DNA from: Actinophytocola sp036402745
Lineage (GTDB): Bacteria > Actinomycetota > Actinomycetes > Mycobacteriales > Pseudonocardiaceae
Direction of reading: 5' to 3'
Length of the DNA: 64,000 nucleotides
NCBI RefSeq assembly: GCF_036402745.1
Contig: NZ_DASWSJ010000297.1
Span: 7,335 to 71,334 of the forward strand
Shown here: positions 39,001 through 44,717 of the stretch, piece after piece
How the letters are laid out: every line of letters starts with the position of its first letter
How positions within the stretch are numbered: the first letter of the stretch is position 1
The notes under the pieces: model-generated
Databases searched by the model: none
What the model was told of the DNA's origin: nothing
Seen by the model: only the letters and a program-made list of their open reading frames with translations
Translations under genes and position numbers: made by a program

Positions 39001-40558
39001 CGCCCACGTCGGCGAGCGGCTGCCCGAGTACATGGTGCCCGCCGCGGTCGTGCCGGTCGGCGAGATCCCGTTGACCCCCAACGGAAAGCTCGACCGCGCG
39101 GCGCTGCCCACCCCGGACTACGGCCGGGCCGCCACCGGCAGGGCGCCGACCACCCCGGAGGAGGAGGTCGTCGCCGGCCTGTTCGCCGAGGTGCTCGGCG
39201 TGCCCAGGGTCGGCGTGGACGACGGCTTCTTCGACGTCGGCGGGCACTCGCTGCTTGCCGTGCGGCTGCTCGCGGGCGTGGAGGCCGCGTTCGGCGTGCG
39301 GGTCGCGGTGGCGGACTTCCTCGCCGCGCCCCGGGTCCGGGACGTCGCCGAGCTGGTGCAGCGGCTGGCCGCGGGCGACGAGAGCGCGACGCGGATCGTG
39401 CCGGACACCGAGTCCGAGCTGGCGCCGGAGCTGACGTTCCCGGTCGTCACGCGGCCGGCGGGCGACCCGGCGGAGATCCTGCTGACCGGGGCCACGGGCT
39501 TCGTCGGCGTGTTCGTCCTCGCCGAGCTGCTGCGCCGCACGAACGCACGGGTGACGTGCCTGGTGCGGGGCAGGACGGCCGCGGCGGCACGCGACCGGCT
39601 GGGCGCGGTCCTGCGCGGGTACGGACTGGACACCGACCCGGCCGACCCCCGGGTGCGGGTGCTGCCCGGTGACCTCGCGGAGGCCGACCTCGGCGCCGGC
39701 CCAGGCGGGTGGGCGCGGCTGCGGGCCGGGGTGGACACGATCGTCCACGCCGGTGCGCACGTACACCACCTCTCGCCGTACGAGCTGCTCCGGCCGTCCA
39801 ATGTGGACGGTACGCGGACACTGCTCCGTCTCGCCGCGGAAGGCGGGCCCAAGCGGTTCCACCACGTCTCGACCCTCGGCGTGTTCGCGGGCGGCGACCG
39901 GGTGGTGACCGAGGACCTGCCCGTCGAGGACGAACGGCACCCGGCGGGCGAGGGCTACGCCGCCAGCAAGTGGGTGGCCGACCGGCTCGTCCTGCGTGCG
40001 CGGGCACGCGGGCTGACCGGCGGGCTCCACCGGCTTGGCCGCATTTGGGCCGCGACCGGCAGCGGCGCCCTCGACCCGGACGACATGTTCTGCCGCCTGT
40101 TGACCAGCTGTGCGGAACTCGGCTGCTACCCGACCGAGCCGGTGCTGCGGGACAGCCTGCTGCCCGTGGACTTCGTCGCCCGCGCGCTCGTCGCGCTCGT
40201 GCTCGACGACGACCCCGGCGGGGACGGCGCGTTCGTTCACCACCTGCACCACCCGGCAGAGACCGGGCCCGAGGAGTTCATGCGGGTGTACGACGAACTG
40301 CGCCACACCACCACCAGGCCGGTGTCGCTCGCCGAGTGGGTGCGGCGCGTGCGGGACGCGGGCCGTCCGCTCCCGATCCTGCCGTACCAGCCGTTCCTGG
40401 CCGACCTGGCGCGGGCGCCGGTCGGCCGCGGTGAGTTCGACAACGACAAGACCGTGCACCGGCTGCGCAGCCTCGACCTGCCGATCCCCGAGATCGACAC
40501 GGAGGCGATCGCCGCCTGCTGGGCCTTCCTCGACCGAAGGGGAGCCGATCCGCGATGA
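27065..40558 (+). CDS. Four-module NRPS: A*-T / C-A-T / C-A(Gly)-T / C-A(MT)-T-reductase
   Basis: A 4497-residue peptide synthetase. Residues 1-165 are a C-domain-like stub. A1 (about 170-515) is degenerate: the A3 loop reads TSGAVASAGE and the whole A8-A10 subdomain is missing, but T1 has GDSL (Ser558). Module 2 (613-1640): C with HHIAADE, A with pocket residues DVMTVQGMAK (unassigned), T with GGHSL. Module 3 (1659-2680): C with HHVATDG, A code DILQLGVIWK, essentially the glycine code, T. Module 4 (2692-4100): C with HHIASDG, A code DIMQMGGIYK (small, Gly-like) with an N-methyltransferase inserted at about 3597-3965 (EIGVGSGLL), T. A C-terminal reductase (about 4133-4497) has GATGFVG and YAASK and releases an aldehyde or alcohol with NAD(P)H. 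No epimerase or thioesterase domain. GTG 27056, overlapping the previous stop, is an alternative start. Confidence 0.9.
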   Translation: MSVDTMPARLSTPDGQWSWQGQAPAVPGGRARDDLFEAVLVALVLRYNRDEERTARSSVVDLMAGLDAARAGLTLARDLRVAFARDGGEAAEVLLHTAEAGDTVHFRLRFDTAALAPEPAARLAANYRTLLADAVARPGTPIAQLRLLSDEDRRYLQDTLAGADWPYLRDASIHSLVETQATLTPDATAVECAGETLTYGQLNSRANQVARALLAGGAAPGDRIGVPAGTSLQTPVLLLAIHKAGCAYVPVSEPAPALDALLAAAEGMPAGNLDHEVAATATAHVLGTSGAVASAGEVVVAHRNVVAMLAWAWETFTWDDTARVPLAADLATTRSVFELWCPLTMGGCVVVGAPDEPGTRPTLVNVTPGELDRLLAADAMPPTAAALTVAGGQVDQGTIAEVFARTKVRTLHQVYGPVETTGYATSTRLTGPVPGEPTIGRPIHNTRAYLLDGHGNLVPRGAVGELHLCGDIIAARDGAVYTCGPEDTDEFHTLFRTGDLARWTESGELCLVRRDQDEPAGSPRRTDVEQVLCQVFAEVLDEPEVYPDDDFFDLNGDSLSGAKVVSRIRALLGVDLSIRTLFEERTPEGLARRVETAERARTALAPRPRPDRLPLSFAQQRLWFLDRLEGPSPTYNVPLVYRLTGEVDHGALADALADVVDRHESLRTVFPEVDGRPVQLVVPQGRVRPEFTAVRVEPAEAEDRLREAAGYAFDLEREIPVRGWLLTSAPGEHVLLVLVHHIAADEWSKAPLARDLATAYAARRHDRSPVWTPLPVQYADYTLWQRELLGDASDQDSAVAAQLRFWTGALAGLPDEIGLPFDRPRSAAPTYRGDLVSCRLDAAVHARLAELARRTGTTMFMLFHTGFAVLLAKLSGGVDIPVGTPVAGRADEPLDELVGFFVNTVVLRADLSGNPTFAELLARVSEADLNALAHQDIPFEQLVRELNPDRTVGRNPLFQVSMTAQPVDTALSLPGVTATGQTRVFGVSRFDMNINFDERHTADGAPAGVECLVEFSTDLFDRATVEAIGARLVRVFAAAADDPGTRLGDIDVLDAEERIRILVDWNGSAFEVPETTLPALLEAQVARTPDATAVRMGDTTLTYTELNARANQLARHLIAQGVGPESRVALRMARSADLVVAVWAVLKAGAAYVPIDTAYPADRVEFMLADAKPTVLLTGLAGVAHLPATDITDADRLTPLLPAHPCYVIYTSGSTGVPKAVAMPAGALVNLVVWWTAVEPPATIPQFSAISFDVSAMEILIATCGGGTVVIPGDEIRKDAERFVEFMAEQGVNDLTFVPNLVLNAVCEAANAAGVTLPELHRVGQGGEALHLTAAVREFFAAGSAHRQLVNGYGPTETHMATEFKMPRSVAEWPDEPPIGGPIANTLLFVLDRWLRPVPPGVVGELYIGGAQLARGYFNRPGLTAERFVACPFGAPGERMYRTGDLVRWRADGELLFVGRGDHQVKVRGFRIELGEIEAVLRGHPDVGQAEVVAVEDRPEVKRVVAYVVPASVDMQAPQPRLLHKFMSSRLPDFMVPSAFVVLDHLPRNPNGKLDRARLPLPAAQVGGRAPRTRVETVLCETFADVIEVPTIGVEDDFFALGGHSLTATKLMSRLRTRLRVDLPIKALFDERTPAGLARLVETAARASVPLTPKARPERVPLSFAQQRLWFLDRLEGPSPTYNNPLVSRLTGPLDHEALRAALGDVIGRHESLRTVFPEVDGQPVQHVLSVTEAAPALVVERVDPADVAGRLRATAARPFDLATEPPIRTWLFRTGRDEHVLMILIHHVATDGWSMRPLIRDLGMAYEARRAGSAPEWAPLPVQYVDYTLWQREMLGEVSAPTRAGAAHLTYWTEALAGLPDEIALPLDRSRPPMSTYRGAVVPFTVDAATHARLTELAKDTGTTTFMVFQTAVAALLGKLTGGTDIPVGTPVAGRPDEALHDLIGFFVNTVVLRADLSGDPTFAELLARVRDNALAAFAHQDIPFEQVVEAINPTRSLARNPLFQVLMPFNSNLDSTSVGLPGLVMRPEQAPLDIAKVDLSFNLREEFGEAGEPLGVDGELQYSTDLFEERTIVEIGERLHRVLAAMVTGPATRLSEVDVLGMRERTRLLVDWSGAKGYVEAPRTPAHVLFEEQSARTPGATAVVCGDEEITYGELDTRARLLAAYLAEQGVGEEDRVAVVLPRSVDLVVALLAVWKAGAAYVPIDPGHPDERIAYVIADAAPKHTLTGAVDLADRSVPGPGRSVAVDAPAYVIYTSGSTGRPKGVVATHGNLVSLLHAMGERLPVGPGDAFLALTTIGFDIAGLELFLPLTTGATVVLATEVAARDPKEVLRLVARHGVTSAQATPSLWREVLAEPDDGLSTVDVLVGGEPLPDDLAELIAARCRSVTNVYGPTETTIWSTCAPVTGGAVTVGGPLSNTRAYVLDAALTPVPRGVTGELYLAGAGVTRGYFDRPALTAARFVACPFGAPGERMYRTGDLVRWDADGRLVFLGRADDQVKLRGFRVELGEVESVLREQPGVADAAAAIHRFGPGDERLVGYVRTEPGATVDPASVRARAARVLPDYMVPVAVLVLDGFPLSPNGKLARSVLPVPEFPAGATGREPRTPREKVLAELFAEVLGLPRVGVDDDFFALGGHSLLATRLVGRIRALLGVEISIRAVFDAPRVEALAARSHEDAPVRPALLRVADRPAAPPLSYAQRRLWFIDRFEGPSATYNVPLVLRMAGTLDSAALAAAVRDVVARHESLRTLFEQDGNGTPVQRILPVGEQVPDVSLVTVAAEDVDEVVHDAVTHRFDLEAEIPLRACVLRLSPEDHLLVLTLHHIASDGGSVAPLARDISTAYLARRDGHEPDWPELPVQYVDYTLWQDELLGDENDRNSLLSTQFAYWQAELAGVPQPLQLPTDRPRPAVASYRGDAVDFTVEPALLAAVEDLAGERGVTVAMVLQAALAVLLRQLGGGDDLTIGSPIAGRTDQALADLVGFFANTWVLRVDLAGDPSFERVLAQVRDKALVAYDTQDAPFERLVELLNPVRSTAHHPLFQVMFAWQNNEVPEFDLPGLHVAFEQTTTGTAKFDLFVNLAEAGDGGAAGVIEYATDLFDRDTVAGLADRFTRVLRQVVASPAAPVSAVDVFVAGERERLLDIAGTTAPVPVSTVADLVERQAAATPDAPALAFDGEWLTYRELNTRANRLAHWLLGQGVAAERRVAVRLPRSADLVVALLAVLKADGVFVPVDPDFPPARVAAVLADSAPVLVVDADVLAMDLTAQPGTHPARGPVAQDAAAYVLYTSGSTGRPKGVVVPHGAMVNLLVSMGDQLAMTAEDRLLAVTTIAFDIAVMEVFLPLVTGAALVVAEKEAVLSPAALLDLVDTAGITVLQATPSLWRMLAAHGDGDGVARLRGVRVAMVGGEALRPDLAATLADLADLAVNGYGPTEATIYATTWPISRDTASPPIGGPVTNARAYVLDGALRLVPPGVAGELYMAGAGVARGYLDQPARTAERFVTDPYGGPGERMYRTGDLVRWNAHGELEYLGRVDHQVKVRGFRIEPGEVEAALTAHPEVGQAVVIARTDQLDDQRLVAYVVPSVTGTEAAADHQVQEWQEVYDQAYEAAAAAEWGEDFDLWRSSYTGEPIPLPEMRDWRDAAVRQILCAAPKRVLEIGVGSGLLLSQVVAGHHVDEYWGTDFSAPVLDRLAAQVAQQGHDGTVRLRCQPADDVTGLPTGYFDAVVLNSVAQYFPDAGYLDRVLAAAMTLLTPGGRLVVGDVRNLRTLRALRAAIHRAQHPGATPAAVRAAVEQAVLVEKELVVDPEWFTRWADDHGVTAVDIRLKPGRAHNELTRHRYEVVFHKAPVAVTDLSGAPVLAWDDDLGGDLDALAERCAAAGTPVRVTGIPNARLTSESDVDGKVDGIDPDVLGDWAHGHGWAALTTWSATAVDTFDVAVLPEPPAGQAMSGLFVPSGDGVTVNDPVRAREIARLVPSLRAHVGERLPEYMVPAAVVPVGEIPLTPNGKLDRAALPTPDYGRAATGRAPTTPEEEVVAGLFAEVLGVPRVGVDDGFFDVGGHSLLAVRLLAGVEAAFGVRVAVADFLAAPRVRDVAELVQRLAAGDESATRIVPDTESELAPELTFPVVTRPAGDPAEILLTGATGFVGVFVLAELLRRTNARVTCLVRGRTAAAARDRLGAVLRGYGLDTDPADPRVRVLPGDLAEADLGAGPGGWARLRAGVDTIVHAGAHVHHLSPYELLRPSNVDGTRTLLRLAAEGGPKRFHHVSTLGVFAGGDRVVTEDLPVEDERHPAGEGYAASKWVADRLVLRARARGLTGGLHRLGRIWAATGSGALDPDDMFCRLLTSCAELGCYPTEPVLRDSLLPVDFVARALVALVLDDDPGGDGAFVHHLHHPAETGPEEFMRVYDELRHTTTRPVSLAEWVRRVRDAGRPLPILPYQPFLADLARAPVGRGEFDNDKTVHRLRSLDLPIPEIDTEAIAACWAFLDRRGADPR

Positions 40559-41025
40559 CGTCATCGACCTCCGCCGTCCCGTCCTCCCGGCTGCACCACG
40601 TCGGGGTCCAGACGGTCGACCTCGACAACTCGATCGCCTGGTACCGCGACTTCTTCGGATGCAGGCCAACGTGGACCGCGGAGAAGTTCTCCGCCGTCAC
40701 CCGCGACCGGCTGCCCGGCATCGTCCGGCTGACCGAGGTCGTCGTCGGCGACTTCCGCCTGCACCTGTTCGAGCGGCCGAGCCGGGGCCACGACGACGAC
40801 CGGGTCCAGTTCCAGCACCTGTGCGTCGCCGTCGGTTCCACCGAGGAACTGGCGGCCTGGCGGGCGAGGTGGTTCGCGTTGCACTCCTGCGGCCACTACG
40901 CGTTCGCCCGGCCGGGCACCCCGACCGAGATCGTCGTCGACGACCGCGACGTGCGGAGCTTCTACTGCTTCGACGTCAACGGGCTGGAGTTCGAGTTCAC
41001 CCACATCCCCGGGGAGGCGGCGTGA
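40555..41025 (+). CDS. VOC-family extradiol dioxygenase, L-DOPA 2,3-dioxygenase-like (LmbB1 type)
   Basis: A 156-residue vicinal-oxygen-chelate protein. The metal ligands are the His in RLHHVGVQTVDL, the His in FQHLCVAV and the Glu in LEFEFTH, the standard 2-His-1-Glu set. In lincomycin, anthramycin and hormaomycin clusters a small VOC enzyme opens L-DOPA at C2-C3 in the 4-alkylproline pathway. Its direct coupling to the tyrosine hydroxylase-like gene (GTGA overlap at 41022), followed by F420 and gamma-glutamyltransferase homologues, makes that role likely here. It also overlaps the NRPS stop by ATGA. The name rests on gene context as much as on sequence, since VOC proteins are diverse. Confidence 0.75.
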   Translation: MTSSTSAVPSSRLHHVGVQTVDLDNSIAWYRDFFGCRPTWTAEKFSAVTRDRLPGIVRLTEVVVGDFRLHLFERPSRGHDDDRVQFQHLCVAVGSTEELAAWRARWFALHSCGHYAFARPGTPTEIVVDDRDVRSFYCFDVNGLEFEFTHIPGEAA

Positions 41026-41987
41026 AGGGGGCGGTGGTGGCGCTCGCCCTGCCCGGCGCGCGCGAATGGGACTTCGGCGACTACCCGTACGGGCTGGAGC
41101 CGCTGACGCTGCCCGTGCCGGGCAACGACTGGCTGTCCGATGGCACGGCGGACACCGACCTCGTGGACTGCTACGCCGGTCTCGCCGACGCCCTCCGCAC
41201 CGGCGGGCTGCGCACCGAACCGGCCGCGGCCGACGACCTGGAGAAGCTGTTCTGGTTCCGGTGGATCGCCGGGCACCACATCTCGTTCGTCATCTGGCGG
41301 CTGCTGGCCGGCTGCCTTGCCCGGCTCGCCGAGGGCGACCGGGACCGGTGGACCACCACCGCGGCGGCCATCGAGTACGTGCGGGCGTACAGCGCGATGC
41401 TGATCTACACCGCGTCCAGCACGCAGCGGATCTACAACGCGGTCATCCGGCCCAGCATGTACCGGTTGCACAGTACGTTCAGCGGCACGTGGTCGGCGGA
41501 CTACCCGGCCGTGCGCAGCCTGTTCCGTGCGCGGCGGGCGCCGAAGGGCGTGACGGTCGGCGGGGACGCGCTGCTGCGGGAGGCGCGGCTGTCCCACCAG
41601 ATCCACCTCGGGGTCGCGTCGAAGCTGGTCGTCGACGGGCGCTCGCTGCTGCAGCACCTGGTGGACAACCCGGCCGCGCACCAGCCACGCATGTGGGAGA
41701 CCGTCTTCGACTGCTACTTCCTCACCGCGCGTGCCCCGGTCACCGGCCACGAGGTGCTCTCCCAGTTCCTGCGCCGGTGCAAGGCCGTGGTGACCGACCT
41801 CGCCACGAACGGCCTCTACCCGGCGGTGGCGGACTACGACGACTTCGTCCCGGAGGAACTGCGCACGCCGGACGTGCTGGCGTGCGAGCGGGACCTGTCG
41901 GACGTCGTGCTGCGCGCCGCCGGCCTCGCGGTCGGCGCGGTGCGGCCGGCGGGACGGAACGAACGCGAAACGGAGGCGGTGAACTGA
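41022..41987 (+). CDS. Heme-dependent L-tyrosine 3-hydroxylase-like protein (LmbB2/SfmD type)
   Basis: A 321-residue soluble protein without a common cofactor motif. It has blocks I associate with the LmbB2/SfmD tyrosine hydroxylases: FWFRWIAGHHISFVIWRLL, AYSAMLIYTASSTQRIYNAV, RPSMYRLHSTFSGTW and LSHQIHLGVASKLV, with histidines available for heme ligation. These enzymes turn L-tyrosine into L-DOPA with hydrogen peroxide, the first step to 4-alkylproline units. GTG 41022 overlaps the dioxygenase stop, and the stop overlaps the next ATG (TGATG), so the three genes are read as one unit. If the assignment is right, the product contains a tyrosine-derived pyrroline or proline moiety. Confidence 0.75.
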   Translation: MKGAVVALALPGAREWDFGDYPYGLEPLTLPVPGNDWLSDGTADTDLVDCYAGLADALRTGGLRTEPAAADDLEKLFWFRWIAGHHISFVIWRLLAGCLARLAEGDRDRWTTTAAAIEYVRAYSAMLIYTASSTQRIYNAVIRPSMYRLHSTFSGTWSADYPAVRSLFRARRAPKGVTVGGDALLREARLSHQIHLGVASKLVVDGRSLLQHLVDNPAAHQPRMWETVFDCYFLTARAPVTGHEVLSQFLRRCKAVVTDLATNGLYPAVADYDDFVPEELRTPDVLACERDLSDVVLRAAGLAVGAVRPAGRNERETEAVN

Positions 41988-42880
41988 TGCGGCACGGAGT
42001 GCTGATCCTGCCGGAGGAGCGGTGGTCCTCGGCGCGCGAGAAGTGGGTGCACGCGGAGCGGCTCGGCTTCGACCACGCCTGGATGTACGACCACCTGTCG
42101 TGGCGGTGGTTCCGCGACAAGCCGTGGTTCTCCCTGGTGCCGACGCTGACGGCCGCCGCGCTCGCGACGTCCCGGCTGCGGATCGGCACCATGGTCGCGA
42201 GCCCGGGCAACCGCCACCCGGTGCCGTTCGCCAAGGACCTGATGACCATCGACGACATCTCCGGCGGCCGTGTCATCGCCGGGATCGGCGCCGGGGCAGG
42301 CGGGTTCGACGACGAGGTGCTCGGGCAGCCCGGTCTGTCCAAGAAGGAGCGTGCGGACCGGTTCCGGGAGTTCGTCGAGCTGACCGCCAAGCTGCTGGAA
42401 CAGCCCGTCACCGACTACCAGGGGCGGTACTTCACCACCACCGGCGCGCGGGTCATCCCGGCATGTGTGCAGCAGCCGAGGGTGCCGATCGCGGTGGCCG
42501 CGCTCGGTCCCCGCGGCATCCGGCTCGCCGCCGAGCACGCCGACATCTGGGTCACCATCGCCTGGCCGGGGCACGGCGAGCCGTACCGCTACGAGCAGGC
42601 GGTGCCGGTCATCCGTGAGCAGACCGTCCTGTTCGAGAAGGAGTGTGAATCGGTCGGCCGCGACCCGGCGTCGGTGCGGCGCCTCGTCGTGACCGGTGCG
42701 CGGATCGGCGGCGTGACCGAGTCGGTCGAGACCTATAGCGACGCGTGCGGCCTGTTCGAGGAGGCGGGGGTCACTGACATCGTCGTCCACTGGCCGCGGC
42801 CGGACTTCCCCTATCAGGGCAGCGTCGACGTGCTCGAGGACATCGCCGCGTCGGTGCTCGCGCCAGCGGTCACCACCTGA
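41987..42880 (+). CDS. F420-dependent LLM-class oxidoreductase (LmbY type)
   Basis: A 297-residue TIM-barrel flavin/F420 protein of the luciferase-like monooxygenase class: TSRLRIGTMVASPGNRHP in the N-terminal half, GRVIAGIGAGAGGFDDE, and PIAVAALGPRGIRLAAEHAD. In alkylproline pathways the F420-dependent homologue (LmbY) reduces a double bond of the bicyclic or pyrroline intermediate; coenzyme F420 is present in actinomycetes. Order and coupling with the VOC, hydroxylase and gamma-glutamyltransferase genes support that role. The ATG overlaps the preceding stop by one base, and the gamma-glutamyltransferase gene follows after 15 bp. Confidence 0.8.
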   Translation: MRHGVLILPEERWSSAREKWVHAERLGFDHAWMYDHLSWRWFRDKPWFSLVPTLTAAALATSRLRIGTMVASPGNRHPVPFAKDLMTIDDISGGRVIAGIGAGAGGFDDEVLGQPGLSKKERADRFREFVELTAKLLEQPVTDYQGRYFTTTGARVIPACVQQPRVPIAVAALGPRGIRLAAEHADIWVTIAWPGHGEPYRYEQAVPVIREQTVLFEKECESVGRDPASVRRLVVTGARIGGVTESVETYSDACGLFEEAGVTDIVVHWPRPDFPYQGSVDVLEDIAASVLAPAVTT

Positions 42881-42895
42881 GTCGAAGGAGTTCCC

Positions 42896-44689
42896 GTGCT
42901 TTCCCGACCAGAGCTGCACGGCACGTTCGGCGCCGTGTCCTCGACCCACTGGCTCGCCTCCGCCGCGGGCATGGCCATGTTCGACCGGGGCGGCAACGCG
43001 TTCGACGCCGCCGCGGCGGCCGCGTTCGTGCTGCAGGTCGTCGAACCGCACCTGAACGGACCGGGCGGCGACGTCCCGATCCTCGCCTACGAGGCCGGCG
43101 CCGGCCGAGTGACCGTCCTCTGTGGACAGGGACCGCTGCCGGAGGCCGCCACCCCGGCCGCGTTCGCCGCGCTCGGGCTCGACGCCGTGCCCGGCTCCGG
43201 GCTGCTGCCCGCGTGCGTGCCCGGCGTGTTCGGCGCGTGGGTGCGGCTGCTGGCCGAGCACGGGCGGCTGGAGATCGCGGACGTGCTGGCGCCCGCCATC
43301 GGTTACGCCGAGCACGGCTTCCCGTTGCTGCCCAAGGCGGCGGCGATGATCGACCGGCTCGCGCCGCTGTTCCGCGACCACTGGGTCTCCTCCGGCGAGA
43401 CCTACCTGCGCGGCGGCCTGGCTCCCGCCTCGGGCGAGCGGGTGCGTAACCCGGCGCTGGCGCAGGTGTTCCGCAGGATCGTCGCCGAGGCCGCGCCCGC
43501 GAAGAGCCGCGAGGCCAGGTGCGAGGCCGCGATCCGCGCGTTCTACGAGGGCTTCGTCGCCGAGGCCGTCGACAAGTTCTTCGCCGGCACCGAGGTGCTC
43601 GACGCGACCGGGCGGCACAACCGGGGACTGCTGACCGGCACGGACCTCGCGACGTGGCGGCCCGCGGTGGAGGAGCCGGTGACCCTGTCCTACCGCGGTC
43701 GCCTCGTCCACAAGCCGGGTCCGTGGTCCCAGGGGCCGGTGTTCCTGCAGCAGCTGGCGCTGCTGTCCGGGTTCGACCTCGGTGCGATGGGCTTCGGCAG
43801 CGCCGACCACCTGCACACCGTGGTGGAGTCGGCGAAGCTCGCCTTCGCCGACCGGGAAGCCTGGTATGGCGACCCGGACCATGCCGACGTGCCGCTGGCC
43901 GGCCTGCTCGACCCGGCCTACACCGACGCCCGCCGTGCGCTGATCGGCGAGGCGGCGTCGAGCGGGCTGCGGCCGGGCACGCCGGACAAGCGGGCGCCGT
44001 GGCTGCCGCCGCTGGCCGACCCGCCGGCCCCGCCGGAGGACCCGACCTGGCGCGACCAGCTCGCCAACGGGCTGCCGACGGTGCTGGCGGCCACGGTGGT
44101 CCGCGGCGACACGACCACCGTCAGCGCCACCGACCGCGACGGCAACATGGTGGTGGCGACACCGAGCGGTGGCTGGCTGTCCGGTTCCCCGGTCGTGCCG
44201 GGGCTCGGCTTCCCGCTCGGCACCCGCGGCCAGATGGCGTGGCTCGTCCGAGGGCACAACAACGGCCTCGCGCCGGGGAAACGCCCGCGCACCACGCTCA
44301 GCCCGACCATCGTCCGCACCGACGACGGACGGCCCTGCCTCGCCTTCGGCACCCCAGGCGGGGACCGGCAGGACCAGTGGACGTTGAACTTCTTCCTCAA
44401 CCACGTCGACTTCGGCATGCCGGTCCAGGAGGCGGCCGAGGCGCTGAACTTCCACACCGACCACGTGCCGACCTCGTTCCTGCCGAGGCAGTTCCGGCCG
44501 AGGTCGTTGACCGTCGAGGAGGGCGTCGCCGAGGAGACGGCGACCGAGCTGCGCCGCAGGGGACACCAGGTGGAGCTCGCGGCGGCCCAGTCACTCGGCC
44601 AGGTCTGTGCGACCGGGCCGGGGCCCGACGGTGGCGTGCTCGCCGCGTCGAGCCCACGCGGGTCGCAGGCCTACGCCGTCGTCCGCTGA
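42896..44689 (+). CDS. Gamma-glutamyltransferase homologue of alkylproline biosynthesis (LmbA type)
   Basis: A 597-residue Ntn hydrolase. Autocleavage is predicted before Thr406 in GDTTTVSATDRDGNM, which would be the catalytic N-terminal Thr of the small subunit. Ordinary gamma-glutamyltransferases have TTH here; this one has TTT. There is no signal peptide, unlike periplasmic glutathione-degrading enzymes, so it works in the cytoplasm. In lincomycin-type pathways this homologue cuts a C-C bond of the ring-opened DOPA product (losing an oxalyl unit) rather than handling glutathione. AAGGAG lies before GTG 42896. Context with the three upstream genes decides the call. Confidence 0.82.
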   Translation: MLSRPELHGTFGAVSSTHWLASAAGMAMFDRGGNAFDAAAAAAFVLQVVEPHLNGPGGDVPILAYEAGAGRVTVLCGQGPLPEAATPAAFAALGLDAVPGSGLLPACVPGVFGAWVRLLAEHGRLEIADVLAPAIGYAEHGFPLLPKAAAMIDRLAPLFRDHWVSSGETYLRGGLAPASGERVRNPALAQVFRRIVAEAAPAKSREARCEAAIRAFYEGFVAEAVDKFFAGTEVLDATGRHNRGLLTGTDLATWRPAVEEPVTLSYRGRLVHKPGPWSQGPVFLQQLALLSGFDLGAMGFGSADHLHTVVESAKLAFADREAWYGDPDHADVPLAGLLDPAYTDARRALIGEAASSGLRPGTPDKRAPWLPPLADPPAPPEDPTWRDQLANGLPTVLAATVVRGDTTTVSATDRDGNMVVATPSGGWLSGSPVVPGLGFPLGTRGQMAWLVRGHNNGLAPGKRPRTTLSPTIVRTDDGRPCLAFGTPGGDRQDQWTLNFFLNHVDFGMPVQEAAEALNFHTDHVPTSFLPRQFRPRSLTVEEGVAEETATELRRRGHQVELAAAQSLGQVCATGPGPDGGVLAASSPRGSQAYAVVR

Positions 44690-44717
44690 CCGACACGACC
44701 ACCAGAGAGGCGTGGCA

